A DNA stretch of 64,000 nt from the NCBI RefSeq assembly GCF_015624505.1, contig NZ_CP061379.1, forward strand, positions 1,426,001 to 1,490,000, given 5' to 3'. The stretch's first letter is position 1, and every line of letters starts with the position of its first letter. Shown here one piece after another: positions 26,669 through 34,051 of this stretch. The notes beneath the pieces are model-generated. The model worked only from the letters and a program-made list of their open reading frames with translations, made no database searches and was not told where the DNA came from. The stretch comes from Bradyrhizobium commune (GTDB lineage Bacteria; Pseudomonadota; Alphaproteobacteria; Rhizobiales; Xanthobacteraceae). The position numbers were made by a program, and so were the translations under genes.

Positions 26669-28969
26669 TCAAAACGGGGAGGCACTGAAGTTGAATGGCT
26701 GCACCGCATCGTAGGGAGCTTTGGTTATCGGCACGGCGTAGCTTGCCGTGAGAGCGCCGAACGGCGACGCCCAGGTCAAGCCCACGCCGACCGATGACCG
26801 CAGGATATTGCGATTGGCGACGTTGACCGACTGACTGCCGAAAGTCGTGGGGCCGGTATAGCGAAAGACGCTGCCGGCATCGACAAAGGCCGAACCTTTC
26901 AGCCCGTACTCATCCGGCACGCCGGGAATCCCGCTCTGCAGTTCGGCCGTGGTTGCCCAGTACATGCTGCCGCCGACATTGTCCATCGTGCTGCCGCCTG
27001 TCAGATCGCGCGGACCGAAGCCGTTGGGCGCGAAGCCGCGCACCATGGTCGGCCCGCCAAAGAAGCTGTTGAGCAGCGGCGCCTGCTGGCCGCCCCAGCC
27101 GGTAATGTAGCCGCCTTGGGCGCGAACCATGCCGACGAGATCGCCACCCAGCGAATGATAGTAGCGAACGTCCTCCGTGGTGCGCAGGAATCGGACATCG
27201 CCGCCGAGGCCGGCAAGGTCCTGCCGGAGCTGTGCGTTGAGTCCGTTCGTCGGGCTCCTGCTGTTGTCGAGGGTGTTGTAGGTCGTCGTGCTGCCGATGG
27301 CCGACACCCAGGCGGATCCGGTGGCTGCCGCTTGCTGGATCGGCAGCGACACCGTCGCACCCGACAAGGTCGGGGAAAGCGTGACGTCCTGGTTGTTGAT
27401 CGAATAGCGCCATTGCACGCTGGTCTCTTCCGTCATCGGCGTCGTCAGCGTGAAATTCGCGCCATAAGTGTTGGCGCCATAGGACTGATAGCTGTTCGCC
27501 AAACTCTGCTTGCCGAACAGCTCGGCGCCGGCTGTCGCGTTGCTGCCGAGCACATGGGGTTCGGACACCGAAAGATCGAAGCCGTGCGAATATTGGCCGT
27601 AGCTCAAAGTTCCCCGCACGGCCGCGCCGCTGCCATAGAAATTGCGATCGCCGAGTTTGACTTCGCCGAGCCACCCGTCGGTCGACGAAAGGCCACCGGA
27701 GACAGAGAAATCGCCGGTCGATTGCTCTGCGGTCTCGACATCGAGCACCACGCGGTCGCTTATGGAGCCCGGCGTGGTCGTGATCTTGACGCTCTTGAAG
27801 TAGTTCAGGTTCTTCAACCGCCGTTCGGCGCGATCGACCAGCGCCTGGTTGTAGGCATCGCCCTCCGCGATATCGAACTCGCGGCGGATCACATAGTCGC
27901 GCGTGCGCGTGTTGCCGTGGATCTCGATCCGCTCGACATAAGTTCGCGGTCCCTCATCGATCACGAAGGCCACGTCGATCCGGCGGGCCTCTGCATTGCG
28001 GCTGGTGCGCGGCAACGCGCGGGCAAAGTCAAAACCGAGCCTTGCCATTTCGATCGCCAGCGTCTCGGCGCTCCGATCGAGAGCGCCTTCATTGAAAGTG
28101 GTGTCCGTATGCACAGCCAGGGCGGCGCGCAATCGCGCGGGATCAAGCCCGGGAACATGAGACACGAGATTAATGCTGCCGAAGCGATATGGCTCGCCCT
28201 CGTCGATCGCAAACGTCAGCACGAAGCCCGAGATCGCCGGATCGTATTCCGCGCGCGGGCCGGCGACGTCAACATCGGCATAGCCGCGATTGCGATAGTA
28301 GCGCCGCAGCTGCGTGCGATCATTCGCGACCCGGTCGGGGTCATAGACGTCCGAATGGGTGAGGAAGCTCAGTACATTGGTCGCAGACGTGGTGATCACG
28401 GCGGCGAGCTGGCGGCTGCTGAACGCGTGATTGCCGGTGAAATTGATCTGCCGGACAGTCGTCTTGCGGCCTTCGGAGATGGTGAAGACGAGGTCGGCAC
28501 TGTCGTTGCTGCGGTCGATGATCTCCGGCACCACGCCGACATCGGCGCGGCCGATATGCCGATAGGCCTCCATGATGCGGCCGACATCGCCCTGCACTGC
28601 GGCGCGTTGAAGCGATTCGTGCGGCTTCGACTGGATGGCGGCGGCGAGATCCTGGTCCTTGATCTTCTTGTTGCCCTCGAAAACCACGCGGGCAAGCAGT
28701 TTGGCCTCCGTCAGGCGCACGAGCAAATCGTCCCCGTTGTGCTCGATCTTGACCTGGTCGAACAGTCCCGTTGCGATGAGCGCTTTCAGCGCAGCATCGA
28801 GCGCAACCGCATCGTATCGCCCGTCGGGCGTAGAATGGAAATAGGAGCGTACCGTCTCCGCATCGATGCGCCGGTTGCCTTCCACGGTGATCGTGGTCGG
28901 CGATGCCGCATGGGCGCCGGTCGCGGCGATCAGCGCGATCGTGGCGGCAAGCATTCGGGCTATTTTCAC
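26669..28969 (-). CDS. BamA/Omp85-family outer-membrane assembly protein (paralogue)
   Basis: A 766-residue protein with a signal peptide (KIARMLAATIALIAATGAHA) from the GTG at 28,969; ATG 28,954 is the alternative and the frame is open further upstream without family similarity. Five POTRA domains follow, for example ITVEGNRRIDAETVRSYF (1), FEGNKKIKDQDLAAAI (2), INFTGNHAFSSRQLAAVI (3) and IEIHGNTRTRDYVIRREFD (5). A 16-strand barrel ends the protein with phenylalanine (FNFSASPF). The loop-6 motif VRGF is present near residue 640. BamA folds outer-membrane proteins. The essential bamA usually sits with rseP, lpxD and fabZ; none is here, so this is probably a second, dedicated copy (inference). 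Confidence 0.92.
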   Translation of the reverse strand: MKIARMLAATIALIAATGAHAASPTTITVEGNRRIDAETVRSYFHSTPDGRYDAVALDAALKALIATGLFDQVKIEHNGDDLLVRLTEAKLLARVVFEGNKKIKDQDLAAAIQSKPHESLQRAAVQGDVGRIMEAYRHIGRADVGVVPEIIDRSNDSADLVFTISEGRKTTVRQINFTGNHAFSSRQLAAVITTSATNVLSFLTHSDVYDPDRVANDRTQLRRYYRNRGYADVDVAGPRAEYDPAISGFVLTFAIDEGEPYRFGSINLVSHVPGLDPARLRAALAVHTDTTFNEGALDRSAETLAIEMARLGFDFARALPRTSRNAEARRIDVAFVIDEGPRTYVERIEIHGNTRTRDYVIRREFDIAEGDAYNQALVDRAERRLKNLNYFKSVKITTTPGSISDRVVLDVETAEQSTGDFSVSGGLSSTDGWLGEVKLGDRNFYGSGAAVRGTLSYGQYSHGFDLSVSEPHVLGSNATAGAELFGKQSLANSYQSYGANTYGANFTLTTPMTEETSVQWRYSINNQDVTLSPTLSGATVSLPIQQAAATGSAWVSAIGSTTTYNTLDNSRSPTNGLNAQLRQDLAGLGGDVRFLRTTEDVRYYHSLGGDLVGMVRAQGGYITGWGGQQAPLLNSFFGGPTMVRGFAPNGFGPRDLTGGSTMDNVGGSMYWATTAELQSGIPGVPDEYGLKGSAFVDAGSVFRYTGPTTFGSQSVNVANRNILRSSVGVGLTWASPFGALTASYAVPITKAPYDAVQPFNFSASPF

Positions 28970-29240
28970 CCCGCAGCTTCGTCGCCGACGTCCCGTGTTC
29001 GTCCTCTTCGTCACGTCCCACCTGGCCTTTGCCTTTCGCCACCAGATCGAATTGCAAACGCAGGGCAAAAGAATGTCGGAGGCGAGGTGAGTTGCTGGCC
29101 GGACGGTCAATGCAGCCATAATTTGGACGCGCCGCCGAACCCGCTCGTCCAGAAAACGTCGTATAGCCGCTCCAAAGCCGGCCTAGCGAGAATGCACAGA
29201 GCGCTCGCGATGCGGGCCATCGCGCGCGATGGAGCATCAC

Positions 29241-30296
29241 ATGCGTCATGCAGTTCTCTTCGCCTTTCTCCTGCTTCTCGGCAAATCGGCTTGCGCTGCC
29301 GTCGCGCCGGAGATCGACCCGCACGTCCCGCTCGGTGTCGTGCAGCAGTGGATCTACAACTATCGGGCCAAGCCGGACTACGCGCACGTGCCCGCCGCTG
29401 TCCGGGTCCTCTTCCATTCCCAGACATTCAAGGAGCCGGACAATGCCGGCATCTATCTCGGCTTCATCGCCGGCGCGATCGGCTCGAACGCCGCAAAGTC
29501 GGAGCAGCTCGTCGACAGCTTCTTTCCCATGCCGCCGGAAGATGAATGGGTGATCGTGCGCGCCGTCGCCTATTCCGGACTGCCCGATTGGCGCAATCTG
29601 CTGAGGCGGATCGCACCGAAGATGCCGGGTCGGCGGGTCATGATCGACAGCTATCTCAACGGCACGCTGCCGACGTTGGCCGAGATCCCCCTGGAAGAAC
29701 AGAAGCCGGGCATGCTCGACAGAATGCGCAGTGCGCTCACCCGCAATCCCTTCGCAAAGGACGACAAGAAGCTCGATACGAAGCTTACCTTTGCGAGCAG
29801 CCAGGATCTCCTGGATACGCTATGGGGTTACTATTTTGCCACTGGCTCGCATGTACCGATCATGCGTATCGTGCAGATGTTGCCATGGTCCAAGAGCCGC
29901 GACACCGTCGACAAGCTGACGGTCGGCAGCATGGCACGCTACACGCTCGCAAGTTATGCGGTGCGAGACGGCTCTTTGCGCGAATTCTTGCGCAGCGAGC
30001 TGCCACACCAGTCGGAGGAGGTGAGGGGGCCGCTGTCCGAGGTGATCCAGGCCGCCGACACGGTTCAGCTCGGCGCGGTGCGACGGGATGCGGTCGCCGC
30101 CGTCGAAGAGCTCAAGACCAGGGGATCGGATGCGCGTCGCAATCTCGATTTCTGGGGGCAAGTCGGTGTCGGCGCGGTCGCGCTCGGCTGTGTGTCGGCG
30201 GCAGCGCTTGGGCAGGTCGCCGTCGGCGTTCCCTGCGTGATCGGTGGTGCCACGTCGCAAGGGCTGCTCTCGTTTTGGGAGAGGCAGCAGCAATGA
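29241..30296 (+). CDS. Conserved exported protein of unknown function
   Basis: The 351-residue product begins MRHAVLFAFLLLLGKSACAA, a signal peptide; an ATG at 29,229 would add four residues. The mature part is mostly helical with no recognised domain. Notable blocks are VAYSGLPDWRNLLRRIAPKM, WGYYFATGSHVPIMRIVQ and RNLDFWGQVGVGAVALG. The C-terminal 45 residues are hydrophobic and Gly/Ala-rich (GVGAVALGCVSAAALGQVAV), possibly a membrane hairpin. It is divergent from the BamA paralogue, with a shared 270-base region between them. A role in envelope biogenesis is suggested by that neighbour only. Confidence 0.75.
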   Translation: MRHAVLFAFLLLLGKSACAAVAPEIDPHVPLGVVQQWIYNYRAKPDYAHVPAAVRVLFHSQTFKEPDNAGIYLGFIAGAIGSNAAKSEQLVDSFFPMPPEDEWVIVRAVAYSGLPDWRNLLRRIAPKMPGRRVMIDSYLNGTLPTLAEIPLEEQKPGMLDRMRSALTRNPFAKDDKKLDTKLTFASSQDLLDTLWGYYFATGSHVPIMRIVQMLPWSKSRDTVDKLTVGSMARYTLASYAVRDGSLREFLRSELPHQSEEVRGPLSEVIQAADTVQLGAVRRDAVAAVEELKTRGSDARRNLDFWGQVGVGAVALGCVSAAALGQVAVGVPCVIGGATSQGLLSFWERQQQ

Positions 30297-30431
30297 AGTC
30301 ACCGTACGCCCGGTGCCATTTCCGGCGCAGGCGCGCGACATGATGCGGCCTTGCCCGGTCAGGAAGGATCAGTCGCCCTCCGCCGGGAGACCCACGGCGA
30401 GGAGGCGCTCGATCATGGCGTTGATCTGGTG

Positions 30432-30660
30432 GCTCGGCGTGGCTCTGCAACTGTCCGGACACACGCACGGCGGATTGATCCTCGGGATCGACCGGCTGGC
30501 CGCACGCGCCAACGCCGGCTTCGTATCGGGTCGTTACGACGTCGACGGCATGACGCTCTATGTGAACAACGGCACCGGGCTGTGGCCGGGCTTTGCGCTG
30601 CGGCTCGGTCGCCCCTCCGAATTGACCCGGATCACGCTGCGCCCGGCGGGAGCGATCTGA
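30432..30660 (+). repeat. Direct repeat of the phosphoesterase 3' end (copy 1, gene fragment)
   Basis: These 229 bases match 33,174-33,402 with about six differences that I can count, at a fixed offset of 2,742. They encode the last ~75 residues of the metallophosphoesterase (ALQLSGHTHGGLILGIDRLA to the stop). An ATG at 30,417 opens the frame with a few unrelated residues, so a truncated peptide could be made, but it lacks four of the five metal-binding motifs. Both copies are followed by ends of the same inverted-repeat element, which suggests a mobile-element-linked duplication. The gap from 30,297 to 30,431 shows nothing. Confidence 0.92.
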
Positions 30661-30730
30661 CCATATAGGTTTCCGTTTCCATGACGATGTCGGTGGCCGT
30701 CGTGGGTTCCGTCCGGGTGCAGATCCGGAA

Positions 30731-30834
30731 TTACAGCGACAGTGCACTTAATTAAACGTGGCCGTTATCGTCTTCTTCAATCTGCGAGGTCTCCTAAAAA
30801 TGACGTGGTTCAATTGAGTGCACTGTCACCGTAA
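30731..30834. mobile_element. Small inverted-repeat element (MITE-like)
   Basis: Two 26-base ends, 30,731-30,756 and 30,809-30,834, are inverted copies of each other with four mismatches and share the core GACAGTGCACT. The interior of about 50 bases encodes nothing. A third copy of the same end stands alone at 33,415-33,439. This looks like a non-autonomous insertion element or the scar of a larger insertion sequence. No transposase gene is in the window, so the mobilising family is unknown. Confidence 0.65.
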
Positions 30835-30892
30835 CTCAACTTATACTAGATGCACCGACGCGCGCGCTTCGTTATCACCTAACGGATGAAAC

Positions 30893-32107
30893 TTATTCGC
30901 GCTCCGTGGACAAAAGTACAGTTCCGATCGCCGTGATTAGTCCAGCAAGCTCTGCCTGACGTCCCGTCGATGTCTTTGCGAAGACGTGGCGCAGATGCGT
31001 CTTGATGGTGTTTGGTGACAAGTTCAGCAGCCGCGCGGTTTCGCCGACGGTGTGGCCGGATGAGACGGCGAGAGCCACCCGCGCTTCGGCGTGGGTGAGC
31101 CCGTAGGCATGCATGATTTGGCCGAGCGGAATCGAGCGCCGGTTGGCGGGATCGATGATGAAAATCAGGACGGCGGCGTCCTTGAAGCCGGCGTCGGATA
31201 GCAGCCCGACGCTCCGGCCGCGGATCGAAGAGACCATGATGGTCAGGAGCCGGCCGTCGGTGCCGTTCGGAAAGCTCATCGTGCCGCCTGCGCCTCCGGT
31301 TAGCGCCGGCTTGATCAGCGCAATCAGGCGGGAGGAATAGGCGGGCGCCGCCATTGCAATCGACGGATGCAGGCGCAGCATGCCTTCCGCTTCAATTCTC
31401 CTTGCGGCCGCGTTGGCGAACAATATGCGAGCGCTTCTGTCGAAAATCGCGACGCCGTCGGAAAGGCGGTCGAGGACGTCGAAGGCCGCATCTCGGATGC
31501 TGCGATAGCCTTCGAGACGAAAACCCAAAGCCGCCGATCGGCGCAGATGGGGCGACAACCACTCGAGCAAGCGTTGTTCTTCAGGATTGAACTGTCCCTG
31601 GCTTTCGCTTCGGCAGATGTTGAAGGCAACGCGGAAATCCCGCTGCGCCGCGAGCGCCATCAACGCGCTGTGAGTGATGTTCTGGGGGCGAAACACGTCG
31701 TCGTAAAAGCTCGTGGCGCGGAATTTCCACAGTTCCATGATTTCGTCGGATAGAACCACTCGCCCGACCGGCTGATGCACCATGTAGTCGGCATAGGGAT
31801 TCTGCATATGCCGTTCCTGGTAGTAGCGGTTGTATTCCTCGTTGAGACGCCCGTTGAATTCGTAATGGATGGCCCGCGTGTCGAACGACACGCCGAACAG
31901 GATGCCGCCTTGGCTGTTGGTCAGGTCCGCGACCGCGGTGAGCACGTTGCGCCAAAGGTCGTTCTCGGCGGCCGCGTCATAGATCAGGTCAACGACCTTT
32001 TCGATCTGCTCGCTCGAAGGATTCACCTGGGCATTCCCGCATGCATCGGTTTGCGCCCATGGTAGCACGCAACCGCCTGGCCGTGAGGAGGTAATGGAGG
32101 ATAGCAT
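30893..32107 (-). CDS. LuxR-type helix-turn-helix regulator
   Basis: About 404 residues. The C-terminal LuxR/GerE domain is clear: GLTHAEARVALAVSSGHTVG, then ETARLLNLSPNTIKTHLRHV. The N-terminal 300 residues are a sensory region seen in bradyrhizobial LuxR proteins, beginning SSEQIEKVVDLIYDAAAEND, with a PAS-like part near FDRSARILFANAAARRIEAEG. There is no receiver domain, so it is not a classical response regulator. ATG 32,107 is used here, but GTG 32,026 (VNPSSEQIEKV) may be the true start; the open frame upstream of 32,107 runs through a repeat and is not coding. Target genes and ligand are unknown. Confidence 0.88.
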   Translation of the reverse strand: MLSSITSSRPGGCVLPWAQTDACGNAQVNPSSEQIEKVVDLIYDAAAENDLWRNVLTAVADLTNSQGGILFGVSFDTRAIHYEFNGRLNEEYNRYYQERHMQNPYADYMVHQPVGRVVLSDEIMELWKFRATSFYDDVFRPQNITHSALMALAAQRDFRVAFNICRSESQGQFNPEEQRLLEWLSPHLRRSAALGFRLEGYRSIRDAAFDVLDRLSDGVAIFDRSARILFANAAARRIEAEGMLRLHPSIAMAAPAYSSRLIALIKPALTGGAGGTMSFPNGTDGRLLTIMVSSIRGRSVGLLSDAGFKDAAVLIFIIDPANRRSIPLGQIMHAYGLTHAEARVALAVSSGHTVGETARLLNLSPNTIKTHLRHVFAKTSTGRQAELAGLITAIGTVLLSTERE

Positions 32108-32122
32108 AATCGGACGTCGGTG

Positions 32123-32142
32123 CCTCACCCACCTGGGTGAGG
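32123..32142. promoter_or_regulatory. Short inverted repeat upstream of the LuxR-type gene
   Basis: CCTCACCC and GGGTGAGG (8 bp each, 4-base spacer) lie 16-35 bases ahead of the ATG at 32,107 on the opposite strand. Placement is that of an operator or leader hairpin, perhaps autoregulatory. This is inference from symmetry and position only. Confidence 0.35.
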
Positions 32143-32156
32143 TTGCCTCGCAGCGC

Positions 32157-32241
32157 GTAGGATGGGTAGAGCACTTGCGAAACCCATCACACTTGTCGTC
32201 AGGCGGGACTGAAGGGTTTCGTTTCGCTCTACCCATCCTAC
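32157..32241. repeat. Rhizobial-type palindromic repeat (copy A)
   Basis: Outer arms GTAGGATGGGTAGAGC (32,157-32,172) and GCTCTACCCATCCTAC (32,226-32,241) are perfect inverse copies; inner arms CGAAACCC and GGGTTTCG lie inside. The whole is an 85-base palindrome able to form a cruciform or RNA hairpin. From memory, elements with the core GGATGGGTAGAGC...CGAAACCC are scattered through Bradyrhizobium genomes. A diverged copy is at 33,951-34,038. Confidence 0.85.
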
Positions 32242-32340
32242 ATATGACGCACTGATCAAATCCGGAGCGCACCGATTCCCCAGCTCATCTTCGGCCTCGC
32301 CTATCTGCTGATCCTCACCCGCTTTATCTGGCCGCTGCAA

Positions 32341-33402
32341 TTGCCGCTCTCGATCAAGATCGTGGCGGCGGCGCTCATTTTGGTCGCATTGCAGTTTCAC
32401 CGGTGGAGCAAGCTCTCGTCGGGGTCGGTATTCTCCCCGGAGTTTCCGCGCCCGGTGGTCGCTCTCTTCAACTGGGCGTTCGGCGCGATCGTCCTGCTGG
32501 CGTTGCTGCAACTGCTGCTCGATGTCGGACTTCTGGCCGCAATGCTGATCCATGGCGGCATCGTGAGCGCGCCCGATGGTATCCGTTACGGATTGGCGGG
32601 GTTGGCTGCCGTCGCAGCCGCCATCGGCGTCCAACAGGCGATGCGGATTCCGCCGCTGAAGGACATCGAAGTCGGTATCCGCGGACTTCCGCGACAATTC
32701 GACGGATACACCATTCTGCACTTGACCGATCTGCACATCAGCCGGCTGTTTCCCGCGTCATGGGCGCGCGCCGTCGTCGCGCGATCGAACAAGCTCGGCG
32801 TCGACCTGATCGCGATCACAGGGGATCTGATCGACGGCTCCCTCGATGCGCGGCGCGCCGACATCGAGCCGTTGCGGGACCTGAAGGCGACCGACGGCGT
32901 CTACGTGATCTCGGGCAACCATGAGTACATTTTTGGCTACAGCGCATGGATGGCGCGCTTCGCCGAATTGGGACTGCTGTCGCTCGAAAACAGCAGCATC
33001 GTGCTCGATCGCGGCGGTGGCAAGCTGGCTGTCGCCGGGATCACCGACCGGGCGTCGCGCCGCAGCGGGCAGCATCCTGTCCGGGATCTTGCCGCGGTCC
33101 TTCAAGGCGTCCTCAGCGGCGTCCCAATCATCCTGCTCGATCACCAGCCGAGCGACGCGCGGCACGCCGCCAAGCTCGGCGTGGCTCTGCAACTGTCCGG
33201 ACATACGCATGGCGGATTGATCCTCGGGATCGACCGGCTGGCCGCACCTGCCAACGCCGGCTTCGTATCGGGTCGTTACGACGTCGACGGGATGACGCTC
33301 TATGTGAACAACGGCACCGGGCTGTGGCCGGGCTTTGCGCTGCGGCTCGGTCGCCCCTCCGAATTGACCCGGATCACGCTGCGCCCGGCGGGCGCGATCT
33401 GA
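32341..33402 (+). CDS. Membrane-anchored metallophosphoesterase (start uncertain)
   Basis: About 353 residues from TTG 32,341. The N-terminus has three or four membrane helices, then a calcineurin-like phosphatase domain with all metal motifs: LTDLHIS (~128), ITGDLIDG (~160), SGNHEY (~191), LLDHQP (~263) and LSGHTHGG (~284). It resembles YkoQ/YaeI-type phosphodiesterases; phosphorylated lipid or nucleotide substrates are possible. Coding homology seems to extend upstream to about 32,250 (PQLIFGLAYLLILTRFIWPL) yet no ATG, GTG or TTG occurs there before an in-frame stop at 32,245, right beside palindrome A. The natural start may have been lost. Its 3' end is duplicated at 30,432-30,660. Confidence 0.85.
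   Translation: MPLSIKIVAAALILVALQFHRWSKLSSGSVFSPEFPRPVVALFNWAFGAIVLLALLQLLLDVGLLAAMLIHGGIVSAPDGIRYGLAGLAAVAAAIGVQQAMRIPPLKDIEVGIRGLPRQFDGYTILHLTDLHISRLFPASWARAVVARSNKLGVDLIAITGDLIDGSLDARRADIEPLRDLKATDGVYVISGNHEYIFGYSAWMARFAELGLLSLENSSIVLDRGGGKLAVAGITDRASRRSGQHPVRDLAAVLQGVLSGVPIILLDHQPSDARHAAKLGVALQLSGHTHGGLILGIDRLAAPANAGFVSGRYDVDGMTLYVNNGTGLWPGFALRLGRPSELTRITLRPAGAI
33174..33402 (+). repeat. Direct repeat of the phosphoesterase 3' end (copy 2, in the gene)
   Basis: The parental copy of the 229-base repeat; it sits in frame within the complete gene and includes the GHTH motif. The partner is at 30,432-30,660. Twelve bases after it a solo inverted-repeat end begins. Confidence 0.92.
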
Positions 33403-33414
33403 TCGGGAGGCGTC

Positions 33415-33439
33415 TCAATTAAGTGCACTGTCACCGTAA
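33415..33439. mobile_element. Solo end of the inverted-repeat element
   Basis: The 25 bases match the right end of the element at 30,731-30,834 (core AGTGCACTGTCACCG) with one internal difference. No second end lies within a few kilobases to the right. It probably marks an old insertion or deletion boundary, since the open frame to its right lacks a proper start. Confidence 0.6.
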
Positions 33440-33483
33440 TCGGGGAGACCAGGATCATCGGCGTCCCGGCGAAGTTCGCGAAA

Positions 33484-33690
33484 GTGCAGTTCTTGACCGG
33501 CATCGCTTCGGTGACGGAGACGAAGCAGTACCCCAATGGTCGGTCGTTCATCGGTATAGGTGAAGACTGGCGTCCTGGCCTTGAGCCGTGCCGTATCATC
33601 ATCGGGCCGCGGGCTAACAAGGACATTTCGGACGTGCTACCTCTATTCAACAATCCGCCGCAGGTTATTGTAGCAGAGTTTCCAATCTAA
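33484..33690 (+). CDS. Hypothetical protein, probably 5'-truncated
   Basis: From GTG 33,484 there are 68 residues (MQFLTGIASVTETKQYPNGR to IVAEFPI). The frame is open leftwards through GETRIIGVPAKFAKV into the solo inverted-repeat end, with protein-like composition, which suggests that the original N-terminus was replaced there. No domain is recognised. It ends 14 bases before the ATG of the next small gene, so they may have been an operon. It may be a nonfunctional remnant. Confidence 0.4.
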   Translation: MQFLTGIASVTETKQYPNGRSFIGIGEDWRPGLEPCRIIIGPRANKDISDVLPLFNNPPQVIVAEFPI

Positions 33691-33704
33691 TCGGGGAGGG
33701 ACTG

Positions 33705-33953
33705 ATGGCGAGCACGCCTGTCAGTAAGGACCAATTTGAGATCAACAAGAACGGCATCACGCACAAGCCGACTGGCGCTAATTTCACGCCGCACCCGGGT
33801 AGTCCACACTCAGGCAATGCCAATTGGGCGAACCTGGGTAATGTCCTTGCTGACGGCAAGGACTATCGGCCTGAAGAGGTCGAGCGGATGATGGAGCGTT
33901 TGTGGGCGGAATACGTTCAGGCGAATCCGGATGAGTTCACATGGGCCGAATAG
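33705..33953 (+). CDS. Small conserved hypothetical protein
   Basis: The 82-residue product starts MASTPVSKDQFEINKNGITH with GGGGAGGGAC ahead of it. The NGITHKPTGANFTPHPG and NLGNVLADGKDYRPEEV blocks look like a conserved family of short alphaproteobacterial proteins I cannot name. It is acidic at the C-terminus with a predicted helix (EEVERMMERLWAEYVQANPD). Its stop codon TAG forms the first bases of palindrome B, so the repeat appears to have supplied or preserved the stop. Confidence 0.6.
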   Translation: MASTPVSKDQFEINKNGITHKPTGANFTPHPGSPHSGNANWANLGNVLADGKDYRPEEVERMMERLWAEYVQANPDEFTWAE

Positions 33954-34038
33954 CGCGTAGTTGAACACCTGCGAAACCTACCGAGGATCACGGACAAAAT
34001 CAGGATAGGTTTCGCTTCGCTCTACCCCCTATGCGCTA
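33951..34038. repeat. Rhizobial-type palindromic repeat (copy B)
   Basis: Outer arms TAGCGCGTAG (33,951-33,960) and CTATGCGCTA (34,029-34,038) pair at nine of ten positions; inner arms GCGAAACCTA (33,971-33,980) and TAGGTTTCGC (34,006-34,015) pair perfectly. The TTCGCTTCGCTCTACCC string relates it to copy A at 32,157. The next gene starts only 13 bases later, so the palindrome may act in its mRNA leader. Confidence 0.8.
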
Positions 34039-34051
34039 GCATTGGATCAGC

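Noticed and set aside
27116..29545. An 809-codon plus-strand frame opposite the BamA paralogue
   Set aside because: Antisense shadow. The minus strand encodes an unmistakable Omp85 protein, and the plus frame also runs into the 29,241 gene in the wrong register.
32158..32272. N-terminal extension of the LuxR-type regulator through palindrome A
   Set aside because: The extension (55 residues) is translated repeat sequence without homology to the family. The start is at or after 32,107.
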